A DNA stretch of 64,000 nucleotides from Eunapius fragilis (taxonomy: Eukaryota; Porifera; Demospongiae; Spongillida; Spongillidae), in contig OY811988.1 of NCBI GenBank assembly GCA_963681505.1, positions 1 through 64,000 on the forward strand, given 5' to 3'. The translations under genes and the position numbers were made by a program. The notes beneath the pieces were generated by a model. The model was not told the origin of the DNA. It ran no database searches and saw only the letters and a program-made list of their open reading frames with translations. Numbering within the stretch: position 1 is the first letter of the stretch; each line of letters begins with the position of its first letter. Shown one piece after another: positions 10,815 to 22,743 of this stretch.

Positions 10815-12880
10815 CTGTGACATGGAAAATAAGTTTCAAAGTACATGCATAACTGTGATGAGTAATCAATATATAAACACTTGGGCACAAGAATTTTCAA
10901 ATGGTTCAAGAAGGTGCTAGTTAAAGGAAGGGTGTAGTGTACATGCTGGGGCACCAAATGGAAGGGGTGCACTATATAGTGTCAAGAATTTATGAATTGC
11001 AATGGCACTACCCATGGCCTTATTCAACTTGCCAAAATCTCGGCCACAACTGCTGAAGACTGGTATTCAAGTGGTTAGGTGGGATGCTAAGATATCATGG
11101 GCCTCCTTGCCCCAATTACCATGTCTCCAAGCTAATGGAATAAAGACCAGCCCAATTCTTGGTATTTGGGTCATGCTTGCGGGCCTCTACAGTGTAATTA
11201 TTATTACTTTTTTAATCAAGCTAATACTTTTTATGATGTTTGAGTAGTGGATTCAGACGCTAAGTCCTACTCGCATCGTGATGTGGGTGCAGTTCTTTCC
11301 TCGATTGAACACACTAAGAAATAATCATACTCACAAGTTGCTTAAATGATTAATGTCTATTGTCCTGAGACAGTATGTGGCTACACCATCTACAGTATGT
11401 GGCTACACCACTTTTGTTATTTAAAAGAATAAAAACACTTCATCAACATAAGAGATGTCTTGTTACACAAGTAGGTTTTTGGGTCTTTTTCCTTTAATGG
11501 TGAAATCATCCCTACATTGGCTGTCATCTTGCATTGCATTTGAAATTGAATTCTAGGTCTACGTGACCTTAGAATATTCAGGCTTAAATTTTCACGGTGA
11601 TTCATCTTTTTTCTTCTTCAAGTTTTGTAATAGCTATGCATGCAATGAGACTAGTTGCATATTCCACATCTCAATTCTTTGAGGGGGCACCTCTCAGCAC
11701 AGCCTCCTTCCCATCCCCTCTCTTTGGTAGATCAAGGCCAGGCTGAAAAAGATGGGTTCCTGTCATCTATGGACAAATTCCTGAGACAGGAGATTGGCCG
11801 CATGCAGAAGGTGATCACAGTGGTGTGTAGACACAGCAAGCTGTAGGTGTTCCTAGCGAGACCTATGGCTTTCATCTATATCTATATCATTGACATGTGT
11901 TGACCTTCACGAGTTAATTTCCAGCAATAAGGAACTACATGTATATGTGAACTGTGTCTAGCGAGACTCCTGGCGAACAGACAGCGTAGATTAATAAAGA
12001 CTCCATAATTCATCTTCACTGGTCTGGATTGCACACACCATTGAATTGATCACACCTTATTTCGGTGTGCCAGCTGATAACTGGTCGTTACTATGGTTGC
12101 TGGCAACATCGCACAAAATGTATCAATCGCTAAGGATTCAATGCTTTTCATTTTTAATGCCTTATATGTGCTGCTATATTGAATGGCCCATTGGGTGAAA
12201 TATAATAAAAGTGAGTAATTTGGTATATAGGGTTTGATAAACAAAAAATCTTTGGTTATTAATAGTCATCAGTTTAAAGAAGCGTGATAAAAAAGCGAAT
12301 CCCATAAAGGGTGGCAGCTACAAGGCTGATCCAGAAAAGTAATTATTGGTGACGATTATTTATTTATTTACTTTACAGACCCCTAACATGTAAAAGGTAA
12401 CGGTATTAAAACTGTCCGATTTGCTAAGTGAATTCAATACGAGACCTGGACGTTCAGCCGTAAAGCTTGTTCCAAAGATGACACACTGCTGAAGGGGTCT
12501 TAGAACTACAGACAATCAAAAAGGTATGTTAGAGCAAGATCAATGACATATATCAACCTTGCTTTTATACATACATGTGGTTTGTAGTGATTTCTGACAT
12601 GTACATGGCTTCACATGCAGGCCTGCTGTTAACACCTGGTGTGTATGCTGGTGCGAATGTTATTGAGTTACATATACCTGGTGTAATGTAGGTGAAAGAA
12701 ATGTTTTAATATGTGATCATTTCCTATATAGCTACTCCCTGTACGAACCCAGGAGTATAATGATGGTCTTGAAAATGCTCAGCAAGCTGTACTGTAAGAG
12801 TGTGTATTGGACTTCCACCAGTGGACACCCTGCTAGCTTCATCAAGTTCCCTTTATGTTGGGACGTCCACGCCAGTACTA
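10815..12880. other. intron/intergenic stretch with two small gene fragments
   Basis: Mostly unrecognised AT-rich sequence with no long ORF. Two fragments stand out: a dynein-heavy-chain-like piece near 11745-11830 and a tiny SYKADPEK piece near 12310-12341 matching the KADPEKK repeats at 44.4 kb. Confidence 0.5.
11745..11848 (+). pseudogene. possible dynein heavy chain fragment
   Basis: Plus-strand translation gives MDKFLRQEIGRMQKVITVV, close to the FLRQEI-x-RMQ-V-I motif conserved in the C-terminal part of dynein heavy chains. The match stops within about 25 codons at a TAG, with no flanking dynein exons seen. It could be a processed or captured exon, or chance similarity. Confidence 0.35.
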
Positions 12881-12881
12881 G

Positions 12882-13362
12882 CCCGGGTGAAAAAATACAC
12901 GTTGTAACGCGTTATAACGCGTGAAAATGGGACATATATAACGCCAAAACACGCGATTTTCAAGATGATTATCTCCTTGATTGTGCAATACAATAGAGTA
13001 GAATTTTGCCTATACACAAAGCGGTCCAGTGTGTATAAAGTTCCAAAGACTGGTTGGTTTGGCATGCATCGTTCCGAAGATATTCACATTCAAGTACGAA
13101 CTTGATTTCGCGGGAAAGTATACAAAAGCCCGCGAAATTAAGCTAGTACATTGAATGTGAATATCATCGGAGCGATGCATGCCAAACCAACCAGTCTTTG
13201 GAACTTTATACACACTGGACCGCTTTGTGTATAGGCAAAATTCTACTCTATTGTATTGCACAATCAAGGAGATAATCATCTTGAAAATCGCGTGTTTTGG
13301 CGTTATATATGTCCCATTTTCACGCGTTATAACACGTTACAACGTGTATTTTTTCACCCGGG
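12882..13362. mobile_element. foldback element with about 210-bp arms
   Basis: The left arm (12882 to about 13094) and right arm (about 13151-13362) are near-perfect inverted copies, both ending in CCCGGG. The same translated sequence appears on opposite strands in the two arms. The roughly 55-base centre holds its own hairpin (TTTCGCGGGAAA opposite CCCGCGAAAT). The arms contain several ACGCGTTATAACGCGT-like short palindromes. No transposase is encoded. Confidence 0.85.
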
Positions 13363-13364
13363 AG

Positions 13365-13940
13365 GCCCCTCGCTCCTCCTCATCAGGGTACCTCCATTTC
13401 CTTAGATGCTGCACTTCCACATTGGGACACCTCCACCCCTCTTGGACCATTCCATCCAGTAGACACCTCCTCCCCCTCCACATAGTATACCCCTAGTGCT
13501 CCACCAATAGATGCAATTCCCACTTCCACTTCCACAAGTACACACCATATGGGGATCCGAAAATAGTTCTGCTGCAACCAATTATTGTTGCAGTCCAATT
13601 GAACACCATGTCATTATCACTCACAGACTACGAATACGGGTGTTTATATACGCTGGTATTTACAAATTCCTTAGTTTCAAAGTTGTCATTTGTGTGGCTG
13701 TTTAAATTGCAGGAGTGAGGAGGGTGTAAGAATGATGAATAACACCTCAATATTAAATGGTCTTATTTCAAATTTGTCTAATTCTATCTTATCTCATGAA
13801 GAAATTACAAACAGATTAAACATAATAGTTATAATAAAATAAATGCACGTAAAGGATTATTAAAATTCTAGGTTAAATATAACAACACTGATCAAATACA
13901 AAGATCAGCTCTATGGGACGAGCCATAAAACAAGTAATAA
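13365..13940. other. unrecognised intronic sequence
   Basis: C/T-rich sequence (13365-13530) followed by AT-rich DNA. No gene, repeat family or RNA was recognised. Confidence 0.4.
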
Positions 13941-14166
13941 AAAACATTTTCTATGAGAACGTTGGTGGCCTACAGGATTGGAAGGTGTAATAAGGAAACA
14001 AGTGTCTATTAAAAGAAGGGGAAATATAATAGTCCTATATTTCGCCCATTTGTAAGTTGTGTATGAAGTATAGTTCCCATTATTATTAGACCCTTGTTTC
14101 CTACCTTTTTACACCACTAGTGCCTTCCAATCCTATTTGCCACCAACTTTCTCATAGAGAATGTTT
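13941..14166. mobile_element. palindromic MITE, diverged copy (family with CATTCTCT ends)
   Basis: The left end ACATTTTCTATGAGAACG and right end CTTTCTCATAGAGAATGT are inverted, and internal segments (cctatattt, ttgtttcct, tttttacacc) also pair across the centre. Other copies are at 30597-30884, 45881-46171, 47112-47361 and, as a half, 49288-49332. Confidence 0.7.
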
Positions 14167-14225
14167 CTACTTTGCACATGCACACAATGTAATTGATTAC
14201 GTGATGTGTAAGTTTCTGTGAACAT

Positions 14226-14512
14226 GATGTATGCATCATCACTATGTACACACATCCACCAGGGTAATGTGTGCACCATCACTATGTGCACACATCCACC
14301 AGGGTAATGTATGCACCATCACTATGTGCACACATCCACCAGGGTAATGTGTGCACCATCACTATGTGCATACATCCACCAGGGTAATGTATGCACCATC
14401 ACTATGTGCACACATCCACCAGGGTAATGTATGCACCATCACTATGTGCACACATCCACCAGGGTAATGTATTCACAATCAATATGTGCACACATCCATC
14501 AGCTGCAGGGTA
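14226..14512. repeat. 40-bp minisatellite, about 7 copies
   Basis: The unit contains CACCATCACTATGTGCACAC and CATCCACCAGGGTAATGT. The word ACTATGT recurs at 14241, 14281, 14321, 14361, 14401 and 14441, giving an exact 40-base period. It lies in an intron of the decayed coiled-coil gene. Confidence 0.9.
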
Positions 14513-15099
14513 ATGTGTCCATTCCATATACACACCTTACACAACACAAGTACGTATGTGCACCCATCAGACACACACACACACACACGACGAATCATAA
14601 TATCACCATATGTAGCTCCCGTCACATTTACCTCGAGCATTCCCCCTTGACATCTCTCCAGTTCTGCCTTGTAAGAGTCCACCTGTTTCTTGTACTGCTT
14701 CACCTGCTGGTTCTTGGCCTGTAGTTCCTCCTGAAGATCTGTGAGCTCCTTGTTCCGCAGCTGAAGTTGAGCAATCTGCTCATCCTTGGAGGCCATCTCT
14801 GTCTCCTTCTGTTCAGTTCGGGTCTGTAACTCATCACAGCAGCTGACAAGGTGCTTGTTCCAGAGCTCAAGTCGAGTTAACTCTATATTCTTGGAGACCA
14901 TCTCTTGCTTCATTCTAGCCAGTTGCTCTTCATGGCAATGGTTGACCTGTGCAAAAATACTCGAAATGATCATGTGACCAGATAAAGGATGCACACATGT
15001 ACTGTAAGAGAGGCCAATAAACTCCTCTAATGTTAGTACATGAACATGCGATCAAACTCACACTATCGGTCTATACAGTATGAATAGTGTAAGCACAAT

Positions 15100-15440
15100 G
15101 ACTATGTGCAGTATGTGCACTGTAAGCACATGTACAGTATGTGTACTGTAAGCACATGTACAGTATGTGTACTGTAAGCACATGTACAGTATGTGTACTG
15201 TAAGCACATGTACAGTATGTGTACTGTAAGCACATGTACAGTATGTGTACTGTAAGCACATGTACAGTATGAGTACTGTAAGCACATGTACAGTATGTGT
15301 ACTGTAAGCACATGTACAGTATGGGTATTGTAAGCGCACGTACAGTATGTGTACTGTAAGCACATGTACAGTATGGGTATTGTAAGCGCACGTACAGTAT
15401 GTGTACTGTAAGCACATGTACAGTGTACTGTAAGCACATG
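15100..15440. repeat. 26-bp minisatellite, about 12-13 copies
   Basis: The unit includes TGTAAGCACATGTACAGTAT, with the word TGTAAGCACA recurring at 26-base spacing (15121, 15147 and onward). Because 26 is not a multiple of three, all three minus-strand frames stay open by chance, giving repeated Thr/His/Tyr/Cys translations that are not genes. Confidence 0.92.
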
Positions 15441-17224
15441 AACAGTACTAGTATGGGTACTGTAAACAATTGCATTTAATCATACACATACGTGTACCTG
15501 CTGGCACTTCTGCTTAGCCTCCACATCACGTCCTCTGCTTTGTGCCATATGACCTTCATCCATCTTCATAAGAAGTTGAACATCATATGTGGTGATGAGG
15601 GCATATTTTGAGCATTAGTAACAGTTAATGATATGTACATGCAGATTCCGGTGCTAAATAAGTATCAACCTACCCTAACTAGAACAAAGAGGTAATTGTC
15701 TGGTTCTAATCTAGGTACCATTTCTAGGTACCATATACATGACATTGTGGAAGATTCCTCATCCCACCACTCTCCACCTTCATGGTGTGTTATCGTGAGC
15801 AAGCAGACCCCTACCATTTATAGGGTCTAAACCACAAACTACTATTGGTTGTCCAGCAGGGTACATCTCCCAAACTAAGAAACTACTCATTCTGGTACTT
15901 TTATTCTCTGGGTATAGGGGCTTCATAATACATAGGGGTAACAAGGGAACCATTTTACCCTTATGGCCAGCTGATTCATCTCTTTGGGTTGATGTCTGCC
16001 TGTCCACTATTCTTGTTGTAATGCTATGCATGACAGTTAATTATATATACTGATGTATAAACTATTGAACTAATATCACTGATATAACACTATCCTAGAC
16101 AGGTCTGTTTAAAGCATCACCCAAAGTAATACCACTGATATTACACTAGATCAGACTGGCACTGGTGCACATGCTGTACATGTGTATCTCTCCAATCCTG
16201 AACATTCTTCTGCACACTGGAAAGGTCAGGTTGGGGTCCACGGGGATATTGGGTTCAGCCAATGACATTTTCCCATCACCCTCCACGTTGGCGTACCCAC
16301 TGGGGGGCCATGGGGTGTGGCAGTGGGTGTGACATTGCCCTGGCCTTAGTAGGGGGGAGGTGACCAACTGGGCTGGAGAGATGCTGCATGCTGGGAACAA
16401 CTGGCTCTGGGAGGTCATCATCACTGCTGTCATAGGAAACATGGCGAGCAGGTTGTGTGTTGGCTAGTTTCGGAGGAAGTTTTAATCAAATCACCCATGC
16501 AAAAAACTAGAGAACCTTACCTTTTGAAGCCGATGATCCGTGATGAACATGGGATGGAAAACTATCTGGATCTTCGTAGAAATGGTCTGTGAGACTCTGG
16601 AAATAAAAGGTAGTGGTAGCATGAATTTAACTTGAGCCATTCCATAAAAGATAAATATGTTCATTTAGCAAATAAACAATATTATAATGCCACATACACA
16701 CATACACATATGCATGAATTAGGAATGATAGCATGCCCTATCCTTGTTCTCCCAGCTAAAGAGGCTTGTGCAAGACTCTCCTTAAGTTGCTCAATTTCTT
16801 CCACCAGACGTATGTTGGTCTCCCTCTCCTGGCTGTACAGCTGTTCAAATTGTCCTGAACCACTCGACTGTACCTCAATGAATAAACGGACCATTACAAA
16901 AGCTCCAATACTACACATGTGTGGCATTATAAATACTCCTGTTTAAGCACGGACCACAGTTGCTATGGGTGAATTGAATGTACACACAATGCAGTAGAAT
17001 CAATAGTATTATCTGTATGATTAGTTTAGTGGGTCAGGTTGACATACACCAGAATTGTAGCACAAATTGGGTTATCACAACTGTAAACTTTGAGCTGAAA
17101 TTGAAAACTACTAATTGTAATTTCGTGGGTACCATGGTCGAAGCAAAAAAAATTCATAACACACAAAAAATAAATAATGAATTACAGTTGAACACACCTG
17201 TAACAATTACCCAATTCCACAAAC

Positions 17225-17485
17225 CTGTTGTGTGTAAACCTCCAACTGCTTCTGGTACTGCTTCACCTGGGCCACCTTCGCTGCTATCTCCTCTTTGGCT
17301 GCCACTAGTTCCTTTGCTAGTCCTTCTAACTGCTTCACTTTCATTTCACTGTTCTGGAGTTGTTGTTTTACCTCAGCAAGTTCACGCACCTTAGCTTGGA
17401 GCTGTTCCTTACACTCAGACAACTTATCATTGGCAGCTGCTCTGTCTTTTCTCTCATTTTCAAAGTCTTCTTTATCAGCTTGAAT
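17225..17485 (-). CDS. UBAN-like coiled-coil exon of gene A
   Basis: An 87-codon phase 0 exon. It opens IQADKEDFENERKDRAAAND, matching the D-F-x2-E-R-x2-R core by which NEMO, ABIN and optineurin bind linear or K63 ubiquitin chains. A continuous coil follows to QVKQYQKQLEVYTQQ. The second half aligns with gene C exon 55347-55493. Confidence 0.75.
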
Positions 17486-17859
17486 CTATAATCAACATGC
17501 AGATAAACTAAATAGTACTATATACTGCCATGTTCACCAGTATACTAATAACATGATGCCTGTACATTGCACATGGGTGTAAAAATAGAAGTTCTCATAT
17601 TTTGGAATTACATTACGCTTGAGAAGCACTCAAACACAGTACAGTAATCATAGGAACACAATATGTGTGTGTTGTATTATCAATACATTTGGCGAATGTG
17701 GAGCTCATTAGTGCAGTTGTGCATACTACATTCTGTATACAAAGTTATACAGGTCTACAATGTACAACATCAAGTGTTCATTCAATTTCAATTAAAATAT
17801 AACTAACCTGTGCTCTTAACCCAGCAACAAGCTCTTCATTTTCCTGAACATACAGAGAC

Positions 17860-18528
17860 AGAAATGTACTTATCAACACATGTGTGGGAAATCGTTTTAC
17901 GATGTATTATCAATTACATACATGTATAGGCAGTTGCGACCAGGACAGTCTATATACATCATTCATAAAATGCCTTGGTAACATAATAGGGGTAAGTACT
18001 TACCCTTCCCACAATAGATAATTACCATGCTTGAAATTGCTATTTTCTCTGGTAGGCAAATTTCATGCCAATCAGCTAAAAAAAACATCAGAAACACTAT
18101 GGGTGCATGCTTAAGAAAAAGCATGTGGAACTTTCCGTGTGATTGCCTATACCAGAGAAAATGGTGAATGCCATGGCAACTATCAATTGTGGATCCATAC
18201 CCAATTATTAACTTTGTTCAGAAGGTTGCAATCAATTAATGAATACTGCATGACATTAGACAACCAGGTACGCCATATGGCTAATGATAACCTATGTTCT
18301 TTGCAATCAACATAGCACAATGGAAAGATAGTAACATCACAGCTGCTACTGGTCACTTTGCACAGGCACCACCACCATAACAACATGACATGTACGTGGG
18401 TGGATGTATCATGGTGCAGTGCTATGGTGAATACGTGGTATATGGTGCATATCTTATTCTGCACACAGGTATGGAGTGTGGTTAAGTTATGAAAGAATGC
18501 AAACGTGCACAAACAGGTGCAGCAGTAC
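17860..18528. other. first introns of gene A; unrecognised
   Basis: Intronic sequence between exons 18529-18567 and 17808-17843. No repeat family, RNA or extra exon was recognised. Confidence 0.4.
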
Positions 18529-18959
18529 CTGCTCACGTCTTCTTCTGGCTTCATACTCACCAGACATAGAGGTGGGCTGCGTGCATGATGGTATACACCT
18601 GGTTATTAAGAAGACCTAACTCCCTATCCACACTCCCCCTCCTCCTCCCCTTTCATCAACAATGATTACAATGGAACGGTAGCTGCATTCTTTTAAGACA
18701 GCTCTGTTCTTATGAATGCCAATCAAGGACCGATTACACACGTGAACAAAGACAAAGTAGTAGCCCTGGGTGCAAATATAGAACTTACCACATAAGACAA
18801 AGAGAGGTGGGCATGCAGGGCTCGCGCCAGCCGCCACGCAAATGAGTGGCGTGGGCCAAGGCACTCAATTATGGTTTTACACGTTGATACAATTGTATTG
18901 ATGATTAGCAAAGGTTGTATGGCATTCACGATGTGCGAAAAATTCTTGTTCGCAAGCCC

Positions 18960-19060
18960 CATAATAGGGGCTGGGGGGGGGGGGGGCTGGTTTTAGCTCC
19001 CTAATCGGGGCAAAGGTGGGGCTGAGCCCCCCCCCCCCCCCCCCCCCCCCCCCCAACTGA
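18960..19060. repeat. poly(G) and 28-base poly(C) tracts
   Basis: A G run of about 13 bases (18966-18986 region) and 28 consecutive C (19027-19054) lie within 90 bases of each other. Homopolymers of this length are prone to sequencing and assembly error. Confidence 0.9.
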
Positions 19061-19235
19061 GTGTGCCTTATAATTAATTAGTTTAGTGCATCGCAGTAAT
19101 GAGCTGTTAAACGGCCAGCAGCTGTGCAAGATCACACGACTTAATTATCACGAGTGCATCTAAATTCTAATATCCATGAATTTCATTGACCATATTTATA
19201 TAGCCCCCAACCCCAATGACCCGCTACCGCTGTAA

Positions 19236-19258
19236 TGCGCCTATCATTGTTACGTGAG

Positions 19259-19290
<32 letters not shown>

Positions 19291-19510
19291 TGGGGCATTG
19301 GGAGGGATTTGACCTTTATTAAAGCAAACTGCCCCTGGTTGGTGGTTAATATCCGGTCAAATGTCTATACTACGTGGTCTGATAAAAGGTCAAACGCGTG
19401 CCCCACTATGGTCAAATGTGTGGCCAGTAATAATATTCACGCGTCAAATCCCCACCTAATCCCGACTTCGCCCCAGGGGAGGGGGGTCTCACGTAACAAT
19501 GATAGGTGCA
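19236..19510. mobile_element. small MITE with TGC(G/A)CCTATCATTGTTACGTGAGAC ends
   Basis: The left end at 19236-19260 and right end at 19486-19510 are inverted repeats of about 24 of 25 bases. A 31-base C run (19260-19290) directly follows the left end, and a shorter G run precedes the right end, so the arms extend into the homopolymers. No coding content. Confidence 0.75.
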
Positions 19511-20245
19511 TAAAAGTAGATAAAATAGAGTGCCAAAAATGGCCGGCTTAACTATTCCCTCTGTGGAACAAACCTATATCTGTTATAAGGGGCATGTGTG
19601 GGTACAACTGCTGGTGAACACATAGCGGACCTATCGTGTTTCGGTACACAGTGTGTGAGTTAGACACACGCAGCAAAGTGCTTTTAAATGTTAAAAATGA
19701 GTTCATGGCGTACTGTCAAAGGTAGACCAAAGTTACGCGTTATGTGCAAATGACTTGTAGTTTTGTTTTTTTAATGTCTTGCGGTCCGTAACGGGGTTAA
19801 ATAATAACCCTAAAAATTGGGTACAGTAAGCGATCACAAATAAGACCACGCGCAAATAAGACCACTTACGTAATTATTTCCTCTTTAATAAGTTTATAGA
19901 TACATGTAAGACCGTTTCAAGAATCAGACCAATGTCTAATACGACCGCGTCGCGTGACTCTAGGGGGGGGGGGGATTTTAGTGACGATGGTGTTGCAATT
20001 CTCAGAAAGATAAACTCTTCACAATCACTTTCATCGTTATCTTGATACCCTGCTACAAGAAAATCTCTAGATTCAACTTCATAGATTCAACTGCGCGCTC
20101 GTGAGCTAACTGTGCTTTTGTTACAAAAAGGGCCCCAGTACGGATCGAGAACAATCGTTACCTAATCCTGCATGCACTAACGTGTATAAAGCGCCACGCA
20201 CCCCTTCCTATAGTTCGTTTCGGTGCAGACATGCACGTGTAGTTT

Positions 20246-21480
20246 GTGGACATACATGGATATGTTGTCTATAGGAAGCGAACACAGCGTGAGGAAAGTG
20301 TGGTCGAGCCACGAAAAAAGCGAAACGCTTTGTCTTTAGGAGAAAAACGTAAAGTCATTGAGCTGCTTGAGCAGCGAGGGTCTCAAAGAAAAATTGCCAT
20401 AACCATGGGGGTTTCCAAGACCCAAATCCAGCAGATACACTGTTCAAGCGAACTAATACGTAAAGCCATCCAAGAAACAGCAATTCCAATGCAGTCCAAG
20501 CTTAAGACTCCTAGAGCTCACAATCCAGAGCTTGACCAGTCAGTTTACGATTGGTTTTGTAAGATGCGTAATCCTCACAACCGTTGCAAGCCATTGCCAG
20601 TTTCAAGTGTCCAAGTGCGTGCCAAACGCGAGGCACAGTTACGAGGGATTTCAAGGCATCAGATGGTTGGCTTGCACGCTGGCGATGGCGTTATGGTGTG
20701 GGGAAGAGTGTCCGCCTTCATGGGGAGGCTGCTGGTGTCGATTTAGAAGCTGCAGAAAAGGAGATGCAGTCACTACGGGATAAGCTTGTGGAGGGAGGAT
20801 ATGCCACAGATCACAGCTTCAACATGGATTAGACTGGGCTCTTCTATCGTTGTATGCCTAGGCGCAGCTACTTGCTTGATGGTTGTGATTCAATGCAGGC
20901 AGGGAGAGGCATGAAAAGCCTGAAGGCAAAGGACATAGTGGTGTTGTGCTTAAATGCCACTGGTTCCTTCAAAATACCACCTTTAATGATAGGAACTGCT
21001 AAAACTCCACACGGTTTCAGAGATTCACCTCCTCCAATACATTATACTCATCAGTGCAATGCCTGGCTGGACAGGGAGAAGTACAAACATTGGTGGTATA
21101 ACATTCTACTTCCACATATTCGTCAGTGGACTAGTGACCCTGCAGCTTTGGTGATGGACAATTTCTCAGGGCAGGACATGCATGGAAGATCCAAAAGGCC
21201 AGGTCTCTGTGTTTCTACTGCCTGCAAAGAGTACAGCCATCTTCCAGCCCTGGACCAAGGCATAATTTCAATCTTAAAAACACAGTACAAGTATCAGCTG
21301 TTGAATAAAGTAATTGAAGCTGCAGATCACTATGATGAGCTACAGGTTTTGGCCAAACACGTGAGTGCAGGTAGAAAGGGTCTCAAATATGGCTGTCCTG
21401 CACATGTGTTAGATGCAGCTGAAATCTTCAAAGGTTGCTTTAGTAGTTGCTTCGTGTTGGGCAAGAGCAAAGTGTCTTCT
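20246..21480 (+). pseudogene. Tigger-like transposase (CENPB HTH plus DDE_1), broken
   Basis: An N-terminal psq-type helix-turn-helix (LSLGEKRKVIELLEQ ... KIAITMGVSKTQIQQI) is followed, after a frameshift near 20640, by the second CENPB-type DNA-binding part (FKASDGWLARWRWRYGV). The DDE core starts at NMD near 20823, where the next codon is TAG (20830), and continues TGLFYRCMP. Further on are VMDNFSGQD near 21157 and LDQGIISILKTQYKYQLLN near 21250. These are the catalytic Asp positions of the family. At least one frameshift and one stop make it non-functional. Confidence 0.85.
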
Positions 21481-21483
21481 GGT

Positions 21484-21715
21484 TTACAGTTGCTACGTAT
21501 GAATGTCAATTGTTTGTATAGTAAAATACCATAGAACAAACGGAATACCATCTGCAAACAATGAAGATTTCAACTGTTTATATTTATACAAGTAACTTGT
21601 AATGACAAGTGCCAAATTAAACAGTTGAAATCTTCATTGTTTGCAGGTGGTATTCCGTTTTGTTCTATGGTATTTTACTATACAAACAATTGACATTCAT
21701 ACGTAGCAACTGTAA
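21484..21715. repeat. inverted repeat with about 100-bp arms
   Basis: The arms, about 21484-21580 and 21615-21715, are near-perfect inverted copies, including TTTGTATAGTAAAATACCAT and its complement. The centre is about 35 bases. It lies at the 3' end of the transposase ORF, so either a foldback element inserted there or the element's 3' end was duplicated head to head. Confidence 0.85.
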
Positions 21716-21719
21716 ACCA

Positions 21720-22743
21720 CTAAACCAATTAAGAGTAGCGCGTGACCTCCCATATAATATCTCCATGTACATGCCCTATTACGTGTATATTCTCAATATT
21801 CTCAATATTCTAAATAGATCTTTCAGATCGCTTAAAAGCTACTTGCACCGGATCGAATTTGCTTGATCGAATCACCATTATACTTGTATTGATATCCGTT
21901 GTGCAAAACATAGATTCAAAGTGTTGGATAGGTTGCGATTCAGTGTGCATCGATATGGATGAAATAGATGGTTTGACACGAGGATGCGTGGCCACTTTAC
22001 GTGGACATTCTTTGTTTAGATGTGGCGGCATGCATTCCCACTTTCGGCCATTGACCTACAGTCATCTAAAACGTTGTCGCTTGAAACATCAACACCCGTA
22101 CCCTTTTCATCTTCGTCTTTATCATGACGATGATGAACTACAATATTCTATGACATCCACTACTGAAGAGGAGCTGTTACTATTTTCGTCGACGCGAGCC
22201 TTCTTTGATGCACTACCGTTCTCGATCCCGCACTTCGGGTGAAAGCTGTTCAATTTTCTCTTAGATATAGGCAAATCTATAAATTGGTCTGATATAGATG
22301 ACTTCCACCTCACTACACATTTGCTGATATCCCCAGAAGATCACAATACCATTAATTGTTTTACTTAAATCTCCTTTACCAAGCAATTCCTTGATTTCTG
22401 GAAACTCTGAAAGCCTTTTACCATTTGTTGTTGTACAGGAGCCAATTGCAGGCCAGTATCCTAATCACTTATCAGGTCATCGGGAAAATGATCGTTAAGA
22501 TACATAGCTTTTGCGCAAACAAAGTGCAGCCGCGGTATTTCTTTAAAAAGGGGGGGGGGGGTGGGGTGGGGTATATTACTTTACATTGAAACACGCATAT
22601 TTGTGACGTGTAATGGGGTACGTCTCTCAGGCAAAGGTAGATAAATATTCAGTACAAATATTGATATTCCACTGGTCGTAAATGAAGCTTAAATGAAACC
22701 AAAATTGCATTCGTGGTTAACCCCATAATTGTCAAGTAAACCC
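21720..22743. other. 3' non-coding part of the Tigger-like element
   Basis: It holds short chance ORFs on both strands (for example 21859-22242 plus and 22122-22313 minus, the latter Ser-rich) that I cannot assign. A G-rich tract lies at 22551-22570. Confidence 0.4.

Larger units (their letters stand above)
10269..15575 (-). pseudogene. decayed coiled-coil gene, paralogue of gene B coil exons
   Basis: Minus-strand exons in phase 0: 15498-15575 (LLMKMDEG...), 14632-14946 (105 codons, containing QVKQYKKQVDSYKAELERCQ) and a terminal exon 10269-10814 (181 residues, heptad-rich, ending NPSGYI and stop). The first two match gene B exons at 38764-38985 and 37726-38235. The acceptor before 15575 reads CAA where the paralogue has CAG, so that exon is probably no longer spliced normally. 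No kinase exon is present upstream. The introns hold minisatellites (14226-14512; 15100-15440), a foldback (12882-13362) and a MITE. The terminal exon is intact and could belong to a still-expressed gene. Function unknown beyond coiled-coil assembly. Confidence 0.55.
16146..18567 (-). pseudogene. gene A: UBAN coiled-coil gene with degenerate zinc finger
   Basis: Minus-strand exons: 18529-18567 (ATG start, MSGEYEARRRREQ), 17808-17843 (ENEELVAGLRAQ), 17225-17485 (87 codons, UBAN-like KEDFENERKDR then coil to QVKQYQKQLEVY), about 16742-16875 (donor unclear), 16521-16596, and a last exon from about 16470 to 16146. The last exon starts in a frame giving SSDDDLPEPVV, paralogous to DLPPP in genes B and C. 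The finger (VDPNLTFPVC...) lies in another frame, with its first Cys changed to Phe and the His lost. The protein would resemble an ABIN/NEMO-type ubiquitin-chain reader without a working finger. It could be a recent pseudogene or a gene still making a truncated protein. Confidence 0.6.

Noticed and set aside
14226..15440. Possible CRISPR-like array
   Set aside because: The repeats are direct tandem units without unique spacers, in a eukaryotic intron.
15058..15475. Three overlapping 110-134-residue minus ORFs
   Set aside because: They are translations of a 26-bp minisatellite in all three frames.
22122..22313. Ser-rich minus ORF in the Tigger-like element
   Set aside because: 63 residues ending in a Ser run from a simple repeat; no domain.
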